From assembly GCA_963835685.1 (NCBI GenBank), contig CAWIGI010000013.1, forward strand, positions 124,001 to 188,000: DNA of 64,000 nucleotides, read 5' to 3'. Source of the stretch: DATAGF01 sp963835685. GTDB taxonomy: Bacteria; Actinomycetota; Thermoleophilia; Miltoncostaeales; Miltoncostaeaceae. The notes under the pieces were generated by a model, which saw only the letters and a program-made list of their open reading frames with translations, did not search any database and was not told the DNA's origin. This document shows positions 9,662 to 18,436 of the stretch, one piece after another (position 1 is the first letter of the stretch; each line of letters starts with the position of its first letter). A program made the translations under genes and the position numbers.

Positions 9662-10402
9662 ATGGCCGCACGGCGCGCGGGATTATCGCACACCACCGGC
9701 ACCCTCCCGGCGCCCGGCGGGTCGCGGCGCCGGGTCGTCCTCCTCGACGCGTACGGCACCCTCCTGCGGCTCCCGCCGCCCGCTCCACGCCTGCGCGGGC
9801 TGCTGGCCGCCGACGGCCACCACCACCCCGAGGAGCGGGTCGCGACGGCGATCGCGGCCGAGGTCGGCTACTACCGCCGCCACCACGACCGCGGCCGCGA
9901 CGCCGCCTCGCTGGCCGCCCTGCGCCGGGAGTGCGCGGCGGTCATCGCCGCCGCGCTCGGCGGGGACGCCCCTCCCCTCGACCGGCTGGCGGGGCTCCTC
10001 GTCGCGAGCCTGCGCTTCGAGCTCATGCCCGATGCCCTGCCCGCCCTCGACGAGCTCGCCGCACGGGGCGCCCGGCTGGCGGTGGTCAGCAACTGGGACT
10101 ACGCGCTGCCCGACGTCCTGGCGGGCCTGGGCGTCGCGGACCGCTTCGCGGCCGTCGCGACCAGCGCCGCGGTGGGGGCGGCGAAGCCGGACCCGGCGAT
10201 CTTCCGAAGCGCCCTGAAGGAGCTCGGGGCCGCCCCCGGCGAGGCCCTGCACTGCGGCGACAGCCCCCGTCACGACTGCGCGGGCGCCGCCGCGGCGGGC
10301 ATCGCCGCGGTGCTCATCGACCGCGACGGGACCCTCCCCGCCGGCGGCGCATGCCGGCGGATCGGGACGCTGCTCGAGCTGTCACAGATGATCGATCGGT
10401 AA
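9662..10402 (+). CDS. HAD-superfamily hydrolase (haloacid dehalogenase-like)
   Basis: A 246-residue HAD phosphatase. Motif I is LLDAYGTLL, with the nucleophile Asp and the DxYGT form of dehalogenase-like members. Motif II is VVSNWD, motif III the Lys of GAAKPDPAIF, and motif IV CGDSPRHDCAGA. A helical cap lies between motifs I and II. The start at ATG 9662 is only ten bases from the start of the divergent gene, so the first 20 residues are uncertain. The substrate is unknown; many relatives dephosphorylate small metabolites. Confidence 0.8.
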   Translation: MAARRAGLSHTTGTLPAPGGSRRRVVLLDAYGTLLRLPPPAPRLRGLLAADGHHHPEERVATAIAAEVGYYRRHHDRGRDAASLAALRRECAAVIAAALGGDAPPLDRLAGLLVASLRFELMPDALPALDELAARGARLAVVSNWDYALPDVLAGLGVADRFAAVATSAAVGAAKPDPAIFRSALKELGAAPGEALHCGDSPRHDCAGAAAAGIAAVLIDRDGTLPAGGACRRIGTLLELSQMIDR

Positions 10403-10425
10403 GAATCCGTAAGCGCGGGGCAAGA

Positions 10426-11557
10426 ATGAGGGGTGTTCCCGCGAGCATGGATCGTTATATGGTCGCCTCGTCTCGGTCCCCGTCCCGGGGACCGTTGTCC
10501 TGGGTTGGTTGCGTGGCGCAGAGCGGTGCATCGGCAGGGCGCGGGTCCCGCCTCACCTCCTGGTACCTGAGGGCGATCCTCGCCGCGCTCGTGATCGCGG
10601 TGCTGACGCCGGCCGTGGCCGCCGCCCAGACCGCGGCGCCGTCGACGCCAGCGCTCGTCCCGGTTCTGGCCGATCCCGAGCCCGTCATCATCGATCCGCC
10701 GGCCGAGTCGCCGGCGCCGGTGACGAGGTCGTCCCGCCGTCCGAGGAGCCCCCGGCGGCCGAGCAGCCGCCGCCCCCCGAGCCGCCCCGTCCGCGCGCCC
10801 AGTCTTCGAGGAGCCCGCGCCCACCGAGCCGACCACGCCCCCGGCCCCTCCGGCCGAGACGACGCCCCCGCCGCCCGCCGCCGAGGGCCCGGCCGCCGCG
10901 CCGGCCCCGCCCGAGGCGAGCCCCGGCCCGGCCACCGCGACGCCCGGCCTCCCGGGGGCGCCCGACGCGCCCCGGGCCAGGCCCGACGCCGTCCTCGGCC
11001 CGGTCATCGTGGACGCGGGTGCCGGAGCGGTGAAGCCGGTCCCGCCGATCGCCGTGAAGCTGACCGGCGGCCCGCCGCCGCCGCCGCCCGCCGCCCTCGC
11101 CGCCTCGACCCTCGGCGGCCCCACGGCCCCGCCCGGCCCGGATGTCCCGGCGGCCGAGGCCGCGCCGCCGGCGGAGCACACCGCCGTTCCGCGCATGCAC
11201 CCGGAGCTCTCGCGGTCGCTGCTCGCCGCGCCGCCCGCGCCGGCCCCTCCGTCGCGCCGTGACGCCGTCGTGCCGCCGGGCGCCGAGGTCGAGCAGCCCG
11301 GGCCGAACCCCTTCGACACACTCACCGCCCCTGGCGGCCCGCTGCCCGGCGGCTCCAGCCTGCTCGCCGCGCTGGCGAGCTACGTGATCCCCGGCGGCGG
11401 CGCGCCTCCCTCGACCGTGCTCCTGCTGATCATTCAGCTCGCGGTGATCCTCGCCGCCTTCTACGCGCCGCGGCCCGGTTTGGGCGAGCGCGCGCTCGCG
11501 CTGGCCCGTCTGGGCCCGCGCTCCGGCTACAGGACGGTTCTGGCAAGACCCGGCTGA
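10426..11557 (+). CDS. Secreted or membrane-anchored Pro/Ala-rich protein, two probable frameshifts
   Basis: The N-terminal region contains YLRAILAALVIAVLTPAVAAAQ, a Sec signal with an AxA site. An acidic, Pro-rich linker follows (EVVPPSEEPPAAEQPPPPEP, then TEPTTPPAPPAETTPPPP), and a terminal helix (VLLLIIQLAVILAAFYAP) lies near the C-terminus with a short basic tail. The signal, first linker half and remainder are in three frames, with -1 changes near 10720 and 10801. Each is explained by a lost base in a short G or C run. The start could be ATG 10426, the ATG at 10447, or GTG 10513. The architecture suggests a cell-wall-spanning stalk protein. No family recognised. Confidence 0.5.
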
Positions 11558-11573
11558 CCGGCTCCATCCGCTC

Positions 11574-11597
11574 CGACCCGAGGTGCGCCTCGGGCCA
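11574..11597 (+). terminator. Weak hairpin after the Pro-rich gene
   Basis: A 7-bp perfect stem CCCGAGG / CCTCGGG with a TGCG loop lies 20 bases after the stop at 11557. No U-run follows, so this is a possible intrinsic or Rho-aided stop only. Confidence 0.3.
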
Positions 11598-11673
11598 GGG
11601 GCTTCGCGTCCGAGCGTCGCGCCGCAGCCGCGGCGGGCGCATCACACCTTCGCGAGAAGATGGGGTCTTTCAC

Positions 11674-12094
11674 ATGCAGCCGATGCAAATTCTCGTCCTC
11701 GGGCCCGAGGGGGCCGGGCGCTCTGCGCTCGAGTCCACCCTCGCGCGCCTGGGGTGCGCGGTGAGCGTCGCAGACGCCTCCGCCGGCCGGCCGGGGCGGT
11801 CCACCGGGGACGTGCTCATGCTGGACGTGCGCGGTGACCAGTCGCCCTGGGTCGGGGTCGCCCGTGGCCTGCGCGATGACAGTCGCCCGGTCATGGTCGT
11901 GTCCGAGAGCCCGACGGCGATCGTGCGCGAGCTGACCCGCCGCACGGCGGGCACCGTCGTGCTCACCGGCGCCGAGTCGGACGCCGGCTACCGCGTCGCC
12001 CTCTCCGTGCTCCAGGGGCTGCGCGAGCGGGCGCTCAGCCGCTCCGCCGACGTCCCGCGCGACGACACGCTCACGCGGGCTGGCGGCGCTGTGA
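11674..12094 (+). CDS. Degenerate receiver-like regulatory protein
   Basis: Starts MQPMQILVLGPEGAGRSALE. The fold pattern is receiver-like: beta-1 with a Gly-rich loop, DVLMLDVRG in the place of the phospho-Asp strand, then PVMVVSESPT and AGTVVLTG strands. The acidic pocket after beta-1 is missing, so it may not be phosphorylated. The literal frame stays open to 12342, but its last 80 residues are the antisense of the repressor gene. Two strong hairpins stand at 12110-12151, and a TGA in the +1 frame lies at 12092-12094. I therefore put the end there, assuming one more extra base near 12070. Confidence 0.5.
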
Positions 12095-12109
12095 GCCCGC
12101 CACCGATAC

Positions 12110-12151
12110 GCCGGCCGTGGCACGACGGCCGGCGCCGGAGGCCCCGGCGCC
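12110..12151. terminator. Tandem hairpins between convergent genes
   Basis: Two GC stems in a row: GCCGGCCGT (12110-12118) pairs with ACGGCCGGC (12125-12133), and GGCGCCGG (12131-12138) pairs with CCGGCGCC (12144-12151), so the two stems are partly exclusive. They lie between the receiver-like gene and the end of the thioredoxin operon and could stop transcription from both sides. Confidence 0.45.
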
Positions 12152-12181
12152 GGCCCGACTGCACGTCGGCGCCCGCCGGGG

Positions 12182-12463
12182 CTAGCGCGCGAGCGTGGCG
12201 AAGCGAAGGAACGTCGCGATGGCGTCATCGAACGCCTCCGCGCAGTCGTCGCCTCCGTCCGCCACGCACGACCGAAGGCGCTCCGAGATCAGGTGGAGCC
12301 CGACCTGGTCGACCGCCGCCTTCACCGCCGCGAGCTGGGTGAGGATCTCGGGGCAGTCGGCGTCCTCCTCCAGCATCCGCTGGACGCCGCGCAGCTGACC
12401 CTCGGCGCGGCGGAGGCGCACCACGAGCTGGTCCCGTGCGGGGCTGGGCGAGGTGGTCGCCAC
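12182..12463 (-). CDS. CsoR-family repressor, CstR-like (persulfide-sensor pattern)
   Basis: A 93-residue all-helical DUF156 protein (LVVRLRRAEGQLRGVQRMLE, then DCPEILTQLAAVKAA). The two CsoR cysteines are present at about C37 and C66. The copper-ligand His four residues before the second Cys in CsoR (HLRHC) is replaced: the sequence reads ERLRSC. Loss of that His with both Cys kept is the pattern of CstR, which senses persulfides. It is the last gene of the trxB-trxA-fmdB operon, and a CsoR-type palindrome stands in front of trxB. Auto-regulation of the operon by thiol or persulfide stress is inferred. Start is GTG 12463. Confidence 0.82.
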   Translation of the reverse strand: MATTSPSPARDQLVVRLRRAEGQLRGVQRMLEEDADCPEILTQLAAVKAAVDQVGLHLISERLRSCVADGGDDCAEAFDDAIATFLRFATLAR

Positions 12464-12477
12464 GGCCGGCTCCCCCG

Positions 12478-12705
12478 TCACCCGCAGCCGCAGGAGCCGC
12501 CGCAGCAGCCCCCGCCGCCGAAGCCGACGACGCTCGGAGCGCCGTCCCCGCGGCTGGGCCGCGCGGTCTGGAACCCCGTGAAGAGCTGGCGCGCGCCGGC
12601 CGTGCCGCACTCCGGGCACACCCGGTCCTCGTCGCGCAGGAAACCCTGGCGGAACGCCTCGAACCGGGCCCCGCAGCCCTCGCACGCCATGTCGTAGCTG
12701 GGCAT
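12478..12705 (-). CDS. FmdB-type zinc-ribbon protein
   Basis: A 75-residue protein beginning MPSYDMACEGCGARFE, with two CxxC pairs (CEGC near 8-11, CPEC near 30-33), as in FmdB-family regulatory zinc ribbons. The C-terminus is unusual: GFGGGGCCGGSCGCG, four more cysteines in a Gly-rich tail that could bind an extra metal or be a redox target. It lies between trxA and the CstR-like repressor with short gaps, so it is probably part of the same thiol-stress operon. Confidence 0.8.
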   Translation of the reverse strand: MPSYDMACEGCGARFEAFRQGFLRDEDRVCPECGTAGARQLFTGFQTARPSRGDGAPSVVGFGGGGCCGGSCGCG

Positions 12706-12715
12706 CGCTTCCTCC

Positions 12716-13039
12716 CTACTCGAGCCCGAGGGCCCGCTCGAGCTGCGCCTTCGGCATCGCGCCGACGGCGTGCCGGGCGAGCTGGCCGTTCTCGAAGAGG
12801 CCGAGGAACGGGATGCCGTGCACGTTGTAGCGCTGCGCGATCGCGGCGTTCTCGTCCACGTTCAGCTTCCCGACCACCAGGGTCTCGGAGCGCTCCAGCG
12901 CGATCTGCTCCACCACCGGGGCGATCGTGTGGCAGGGACCGCACCACTCGGCCCAGAAGTCGATCAGCACGGGCTTCTCATTCTCCAGCACGGTCCCCTG
13001 GAAGTTGTCCTCGGTGATCTCGAGCAGGCCCTCGGCCAT
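12716..13039 (-). CDS. trxA: Thioredoxin
   Basis: A 107-residue thioredoxin, full length for the family. The active site is FWAEWCGPC (Trp32, Cys33, Cys36), the buried Asp is in VLIDFW, and the cis-Pro loop is in HGIPFLGLF. It is the general cytoplasmic protein-disulfide reductant, recharged by the reductase gene two bases upstream. The start ATG 13039 follows the trxB stop almost directly, so the two proteins are translationally coupled. Confidence 0.95.
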   Translation of the reverse strand: MAEGLLEITEDNFQGTVLENEKPVLIDFWAEWCGPCHTIAPVVEQIALERSETLVVGKLNVDENAAIAQRYNVHGIPFLGLFENGQLARHAVGAMPKAQLERALGLE

Positions 13040-13041
13040 CG

Positions 13042-14022
13042 TCACGCGTCCTTTCCTGAGGCGAGGGCGCCCGCGGGCTCCTCGCGTGCCCCGCCGCCCT
13101 CGGCCCCCTGGGCCTCGAGCCAGCGCTCCGCGTCCATCGCGGCCATGCAGCCGCTGCCGGCGGCGGTGACCGCCTGGCGGTAGATCGTGTCCTGCACGTC
13201 CCCCGCGGCGTAGACGCCCTCCACGCTCGTGCGCGTCCCGTCGGCGACGATGTACCCGGCCCCGTCGAGCTCGAGCTGGCCGGCGAACAGCGCCGTCGCC
13301 GGGTCGTGGCCGATGGCCACGAACATCGCGGCGGCCGGGATGTCCTCGTGCTCGCCCGTGACGGTGTCGCGCACGCGCACGCCCGTCACCTTCTCGTCGC
13401 CCAGGACCTCCACGACCTCGGCGTTCCAGCGCACCCCGACCCGCTCGTTCGCGAGGGCCCGGTCGGCCATGATCCTCGAGGCCCGGAACTGGTCGCGGCG
13501 GTGCACGATCGTGACCTTCGAGGCCATGCGGGCGAGGAAGAGCGCCTCCTCCATCGCCGAGTCGCCGCCGCCGACGACCACCATCGGCTTGTCCTTGAAG
13601 AAGAAGCCGTCGCAGGTGGCGCAGGTGGAGACGCCGAAGCCGCGCAGCCGCGACTCGCTCGGCAGCTCCAGCCAGCGGGCCGTGGCGCCGGTCGCGATGA
13701 TCACGGACCGGGCGCGGTGCTCCTCGTCGTCGATCCACACTCCGAAGGGGCGAGCCGAGAAGTCGACGCGGGTCACGTCCGACCGGACCATCCGGGCGCC
13801 GAAGCGCTCGGCCTGGTCGCGCATGTGCCGCATGAGCTCGGGGCCCATGATCCCGTCGGGGAAACCCGGGTAGTTCTCGACGTCACTCGTCAGCATGAGC
13901 TGGCCACCGGCGGCGAACCCCTCGGCGACCAGCGGGGCGAGGTTCGCCCGCGCGGCGTAGACGGCCGCCGTGTACCCGGCCGGCCCGCCTCCGATGATGA
14001 TGACGTCATGGACGTCCGCCAC
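13042..14022 (-). CDS. trxB: Thioredoxin-disulfide reductase
   Basis: A 326-residue flavoprotein that passes electrons from NADPH through FAD to thioredoxin. The FAD site is GGGPAG (11-16), the redox pair is CATC (Cys134, Cys137), the NADPH site is VVVGGGDSAMEEA followed by VHRRDQFRAS, and the second FAD site is GVYAAGDVQDTIYRQ. The last 25 residues are an extra Gly/Ala tail beyond the usual length. It is the first gene of the trxB-trxA-fmdB-cstR operon; the operator-like palindrome lies 28 bases upstream of its start. Confidence 0.95.
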   Translation of the reverse strand: MADVHDVIIIGGGPAGYTAAVYAARANLAPLVAEGFAAGGQLMLTSDVENYPGFPDGIMGPELMRHMRDQAERFGARMVRSDVTRVDFSARPFGVWIDDEEHRARSVIIATGATARWLELPSESRLRGFGVSTCATCDGFFFKDKPMVVVGGGDSAMEEALFLARMASKVTIVHRRDQFRASRIMADRALANERVGVRWNAEVVEVLGDEKVTGVRVRDTVTGEHEDIPAAAMFVAIGHDPATALFAGQLELDGAGYIVADGTRTSVEGVYAAGDVQDTIYRQAVTAAGSGCMAAMDAERWLEAQGAEGGGAREEPAGALASGKDA

Positions 14023-14049
14023 TGATGCCTCCCGTTGGATGGTCCGCCG

Positions 14050-14065
14050 ATACCCGGAGGGGTAT
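14050..14065. promoter_or_regulatory. CsoR/CstR-type operator in front of trxB
   Basis: ATACCC-GGAG-GGGTAT is a perfect 6-bp inverted repeat around four bases, the form known for CsoR-family operators (TACCC...GGGTA). It sits between the divergent trxB and the zinc-ribbon gene. On the minus strand TTGACC (14088-14083) may be the -35, which would put the palindrome across the -10 region. The operon encodes a CsoR-family repressor, which makes auto-regulation likely. Confidence 0.6.
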
Positions 14066-14080
14066 GTATATTGTCACACC

Positions 14081-14281
14081 GTGGTCAAGAGCTGCAGCGC
14101 GTGCGGGGGGCCGGTCGAGCCGACGGTGCTCTCGGGGGTGGTCTCGCTCAAGCGCCGCCGGTCCGCGCTCGCCTCCGGCCGCGTGAGCGCGATCCGGTCC
14201 GAGACCTGCACGCGATGCGGGCGCACGGAGCTGTTCGCCGAGCGGCCCGAGCGCCTCTTCTCGGACCTGCACCGCGAATGA
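14081..14281 (+). CDS. Small zinc-ribbon protein
   Basis: A 66-residue product from GTG 14081 with two CxxC pairs, CSAC near the start and CTRC in the middle (ETCTRCGRTELFAERPERLF), a treble-clef-like zinc ribbon similar to nucleic-acid-binding ribbon proteins. It is divergent from trxB and shares its 58-base promoter interval, so the same operator could control it. The start is not certain because it overlaps the presumed trxB -35 region. Function unknown. Confidence 0.55.
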   Translation: MVKSCSACGGPVEPTVLSGVVSLKRRRSALASGRVSAIRSETCTRCGRTELFAERPERLFSDLHRE

Positions 14282-14287
14282 CGGCGC

Positions 14288-14845
14288 TCACCGCGCCGTG
14301 ATCCAGACGAGCTTGCTGCCGACCCCGGTCGGGCGGCGGCAGGCGGCGTAATAGCGGCGCCCCTCGGCCGCCTCGGCGGCCCGGATGCGCCCCACGTCCT
14401 CGAGGGTCGCCGCGCCCCACGCGGCGATCATCCCCACCACGACGCCCTCGGCGGTGCCGCCCGTCCCGAGGACGCCGATCAGGAACACCAGCATGGCGGC
14501 GCCGCCCACCAGGAGGATCGCGCCGCTCGCGACGGCCCAGCGGCGCCAGTCGCGCGGGCTGGCCTCCAGCCGCCGGGGGCCGGTCGCCCGGACCGCCTGG
14601 GGCAGGCGCACCGAGGGCAGCGCGGCCTTCCGCAGCCAGACGCGGAAGAGCGGGAACAGCAGGACGCCGGTCAGGCCGGTGATGCCGAACACGGTCGCGA
14701 ACCAGCGCCCGCCCAGGCCGTCGTCGCCCCCCGCCTGGATCGCGATCGCCAGGAGGAGCAGGAGCCCCGCCACGACGATCAGGCTCCACGACCACAGCCG
14801 GGCGAGGTCGGCGTAGCGCCAGAGCTTCTCGTCGGATGCGGCCAA
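14288..14845 (-). CDS. Hypothetical membrane protein
   Basis: A 185-residue protein with four predicted helices, two before and two after a basic cytoplasmic loop (RLEASPRDWRRW). The tail contains ATLEDVGRIRAAEAAEGRRYYAACRRPTG. I do not recognise a family. It is transcribed away from the MFS exporter, and its stop is seven bases from the stop of the zinc-ribbon gene. Confidence 0.55.
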   Translation of the reverse strand: MAASDEKLWRYADLARLWSWSLIVVAGLLLLLAIAIQAGGDDGLGGRWFATVFGITGLTGVLLFPLFRVWLRKAALPSVRLPQAVRATGPRRLEASPRDWRRWAVASGAILLVGGAAMLVFLIGVLGTGGTAEGVVVGMIAAWGAATLEDVGRIRAAEAAEGRRYYAACRRPTGVGSKLVWITAR

Positions 14846-14900
14846 CGGGTCAAGGCTACCGCGGGGTCGTGCCTCCGGAACCGAGCACTACACTCCTGGG

Positions 14901-16410
14901 GTGAGGGACCGCGCCGCTGCACGCGTCGTGGCGGTCCGGGCGCGCGTGCTCGCTCACCCACGCTGGCGCTGGATGGCGCTGATGGTCGTGGCGAGCGGGA
15001 TGATGCTCTCGGTCGTCAACGTCAGCATCGTCAACATCGCCCTCCCCGAGATGGCGGACGACCTCGGGGTCAACGTCCCGTCGATCTCGTGGGTGGTGAC
15101 GGGCTTCCTGGTGACCCAGGCGACGCTGCTCGCGATCGCCGGGCGGGCGGGCGACCTCTACGGCCGGCGGCGGGTCTTCGTCATCGGGGTGCTGGTGTTG
15201 AGCGTCGCGTCGGTGCTGTGCGCCCTCGCGCCCACCGTCCCCGCGCTGGTCGCGTTCCGGATCCTCCAGGCGGTGGGCGCGTGCGCGATGGCGCCGACCG
15301 CCTTCGCCTACGCGGCCGAGCTCTTCGGCCCGGGGGAGCGCGGCACGGCGCTCGGCATCATGGGCGGCGTGCTCGGGCTGGCGCCGGTCCTGTCGCTCAA
15401 CGTGGCGGGCGGCCTGGTCGAGGGGTTCGGCTGGCGGAGCGTCTTCTGGCTCACGCCGGTGATGGGCGCGGTGGTGCTGGCGGGGGCCGCGCTCGTGCTG
15501 GTGGAGCTCCGTCCGCCCAGCGCCGACCGGGACTTCGACGTGCCCGGCGCCGCGCTCGCGGCCGTCGCCCTGTTCTCGCTGCTCGTCGCCGTCTCGCGCG
15601 GCGAGGCCTGGGGCTGGTCGTCGCCGGGCGTGACGATCTCCGCGGTCGTGGGCGCGTGCGCGCTCGCCCTGTTCGTCGCGCACGAGTCGCGCGCGGCCAA
15701 CCCGATGATCGACCTGCGCCTCCTGCGCCGCCGCTCGCTGGCGACCGCCAACCTGGCGGCGATGGCGTCGTCGGCCGCCCTCTTCGGGGTGCTGATCCTA
15801 CTGCCCTTCTACCTCACGGCCGTGATCGGCTACAGCCCCGTGGAGCTCGCCCTGGCGATCACCCCGATCGCCGCGTCCTTCGTGCTGGTGGCCCCGCTGG
15901 CGGGCCGCGCAATGATCCGGGTGGGCTCGGAGCGCCTCGCGACGACGGGGTTCCTGGTGGCTGCCGCCGGGGCGCTGTGGACGGGCCTGTCCGCGCCGGC
16001 GCAGGAGTACGCGGAGATGCTCCCCGGCATCGTCGGGCTCGGCGTGGGCCTGGCGATGTCAACCGCCGCGATCACGGCGACGGCGATCCACGACGTTCCG
16101 GCGGCGCGCCTGGGGGTCGCGTCGGCGCTGCCCAACATCAGCCGCTACACGGGTGGGGCGCTGGGCGCCGCGGTGCTCGGCGCGATCCTGAACGCCAACG
16201 TTCCGGCGGGGCTCGAGCGCGGCGCTCGGCCGCGTGGGAGGCGACGGGCGCGAGCTCGTGGCGGACGGCTTCCGGACCGCGCTGATCGCGGCCGCGGCGT
16301 TCCTCCTGCTCGCGGCGCTCGCCGCCTCCCGCATGCCGCGGCTCGACGCGCGCGAGCCGGCGGCGGCGGCCCCCCCGCCGGCATCGCTCGACGCGCCCGT
16401 CCCGCGGTGA
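14901..16410 (+). CDS. MFS drug-efflux transporter (DHA2/EmrB-QacA type), frameshifted near 16221
   Basis: Proton-driven exporter with 14 predicted helices. Motif A is GRAGDLYGRRRVFVIGV, motif B is ALVAFRILQAVGACAMAP, and motif C is GIMGGVLGLAPVLS. The 14-helix size and LPEMADDLGV near the start fit the DHA2 family. The frame from GTG 14901 holds to about 16220. After an extra G at 16221 the +1 frame gives DGFRTALIAAAAFLLLAALA, the last helix, and a stop at 16408. Drug or metabolite specificity cannot be read from sequence. It overlaps the next gene by GTGA. Confidence 0.85.
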
Positions 16411-17421
16411 GGATCGGCGTCTTCCTCGCGCCGGTGCGCGAGACTCCGGCGCACATCGCGCTCGCCGAGGAGCTCGGCTTCGCCTCGGCCTGGTGCTACG
16501 ACTCGCCGCTGCTCTACCAGGACCCGTTCGTGGCGCTCGGCCGCGCCGCCGAACGGACCCGGCGCATCGATCTCGGGGTCGGCGTGCTCGTGCCCGGGCT
16601 GCGCGCGCCCGTCGCGACGGTGGCGGCCCTGCGGGCGCTGACCGCGCTCGCGCCAGGCCGCGTGCGCGCCGCCGTGGGCGCGGGCTTCACCGGGCGCTTC
16701 ACGCTCGGGCTGCGCCCGGTGCGGCTGGCGGAGCTCGAGCGCGAGGTCGGCGACCTGCGGGCCCTGCTGGCGGGAGAGGAGCGCCCGCACGTCGAGGGCG
16801 GGAGGCCGGTGCGCGACATGCCGGTGCCGGGCGCCGAGGGCGCCGGCCAGGTGCCGGTCTACGTGTCGTGCCGGGGCGAGCGCGCCCAGGCGCTCGCGCG
16901 GCGCCGGGGGGACGGGGCGATGACCGGCATCCTCTATCCGGGCGGGTTGGGGAGCCTGCGCGCCGCGATCGGCCCCGACCTGCCGCTCGTCGTCCACGCG
17001 GTCGGCGCGGTCGCGGACCAGGGCGAGCCGCTCGACTCCCCGCGCCTGCGCGCGGCCGTCGGGCCGGTCGTCGCCGTCGCGTTCCACGCCTTCGCCGAGC
17101 AGCCGTGGCGCCTGGACGGCCTCGAGCCGGCGGTGCGCGAGCAGGCCGTCGGACTACGTGGCGGCGGTCTCCGCGGCCCTCCCGCCCGAGCGGCGCCACC
17201 AGGACCTGCACCGGGGCCACCTGGTCGAGCTGACCCTGCCTCAGGACGAGGCCGTCGTGACGGCCGAGAACGTGGCCCGCTTCTCGCTGACCGGCACGGC
17301 GGCCGAGCTTCGCGAGCGGGCCGCGGCCCTCGCGGAGGAGGGCGTCACCGAGCTGGCCGTCCAGCCGGGCGGCGACGTGCCCGCGGAGCTGCGGCGGCTC
17401 GCGGGAGCGCTGCTCGGCTAA
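16407..17421 (+). CDS. LLM-class flavin-dependent oxidoreductase, frameshifted at 17151
   Basis: A TIM-barrel luciferase-like protein of about 337 residues, the family that uses FMN or coenzyme F420. It starts MRIGVFLAPVRETPAHIALAEELGF, followed by IDLGVGVLVPGLRAP and RVRAAVGAGFTGRF, typical of the F420-type branch. The frame breaks at GTC-G-GAC-TAC (17151). After dropping the G, DYVAAVSAALPPERRHQDL continues to a stop at 17421. It is coupled to the MFS exporter, so both may act on one compound; this is context only. Confidence 0.75.
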
Positions 17422-17431
17422 CGTCTCCTCC

Positions 17432-18436
17432 ATGGACCGGGGTGCGCTCGCGACGCTGCTCGCCGACTGGGGAGAGCCCGCATACCGCGCCCGCCAGGCG
17501 TCCGAGGCGCAGCGGGCCGGCGCCGACGCCTGGGACCAGGTGACGGCCCTGCCCCGGGGGCTGCGCGAGCGGCTCGCCGGCGCCCTCCCGTTCTGGGCCC
17601 TCACCCCGGACGCCCGCGCAGTCTCCCGCGACGGCACGGTCAAGTGGGGGCTGCGGGCCCGGGACGGGGCCGTCGTCGAGGCGGTCCTGATCGCGCACGC
17701 CGCCGGCCGGCGGACGGTCTGCGTCTCGAGCCAGGCCGGATGCGCCCTCGGCTGCCGCTTCTGCGCGACGGGGGCGATGGGGGCGGGCCGCGACCTGACC
17801 GCGGCGGAGATCGCCGACCAGGCGGTGCTGGCGGCGCGCGAGGCCGGCGCCCAGGGCGCCCGCCTCACCAACGTCGTCTTCATGGGGATGGGCGAGCCGC
17901 TGCAGAACCTCGAGGCCGTGCTCGCGGCCTGCGAGGAGATGGCCGCGCCCGAGGGGCTGGGGATGTCGCCGAGGCGCATCGCCGTCTCGACCGTCGGCTG
18001 GGTCCCCGGGATCGCGCGCCTCGCCGCGCACCCGCTGCCCGTCCGCCTGGCGGTCTCGCTGCACGCCGCCGACGACCGCACGCGCGGGGCCCTCATGCCG
18101 GTCAACGCGCGCTATCCGATCGCCAGCCTGCTGGCCGCCGTCCGCCGCTACTGCGACCGCACCGGCCGGCGCGTGTTCATCGAGTACTTGCTGCTGGACG
18201 GCGTCAACGACTCGCCCGCGGACGCCCGGCGGCTGGCCGGCCTGCTTCGTGACGGCCGCTTCCACGTGAACGTCATCGAGTACAACCCGGCCGGCGGCGA
18301 CTACCGGGCCAGCCCGCGCCCGCGCCGCGAGGCCTTCCTCAACGCGCTGGCCGGAGCGGGGCTCGAGGCCTCGGTGCGCCGCTCGCGCGGCGTCGACGTC
18401 GCCGCTGCGTGTGGGCAGCTCGCGCGAGCGCGCTAG
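17432..18436 (+). CDS. rlmN: 23S rRNA (adenine-2503-C2) methyltransferase RlmN
   Basis: A 334-residue radical-SAM enzyme that methylates A2503 of 23S rRNA (and a tRNA adenosine in some bacteria) using two SAM molecules. The 4Fe-4S motif is CALGCRFC (Cys104, 108, 111) and is followed by ATGAMGAGR. NVVFMGMGEPLQN is the GEP motif that binds SAM. The second catalytic Cys is in VDVAAACGQL near the C-terminus. Length is normal. It overlaps the convergent peroxiredoxin gene by four bases. Confidence 0.93.
   Translation: MDRGALATLLADWGEPAYRARQASEAQRAGADAWDQVTALPRGLRERLAGALPFWALTPDARAVSRDGTVKWGLRARDGAVVEAVLIAHAAGRRTVCVSSQAGCALGCRFCATGAMGAGRDLTAAEIADQAVLAAREAGAQGARLTNVVFMGMGEPLQNLEAVLAACEEMAAPEGLGMSPRRIAVSTVGWVPGIARLAAHPLPVRLAVSLHAADDRTRGALMPVNARYPIASLLAAVRRYCDRTGRRVFIEYLLLDGVNDSPADARRLAGLLRDGRFHVNVIEYNPAGGDYRASPRPRREAFLNALAGAGLEASVRRSRGVDVAAACGQLARAR

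Noticed and set aside
10688..11325. Glycine-rich minus-strand frames (PE-PGRS-like)
   Set aside because: They are the antisense of the Pro-rich protein; Gly-rich antisense of Pro codons is expected.
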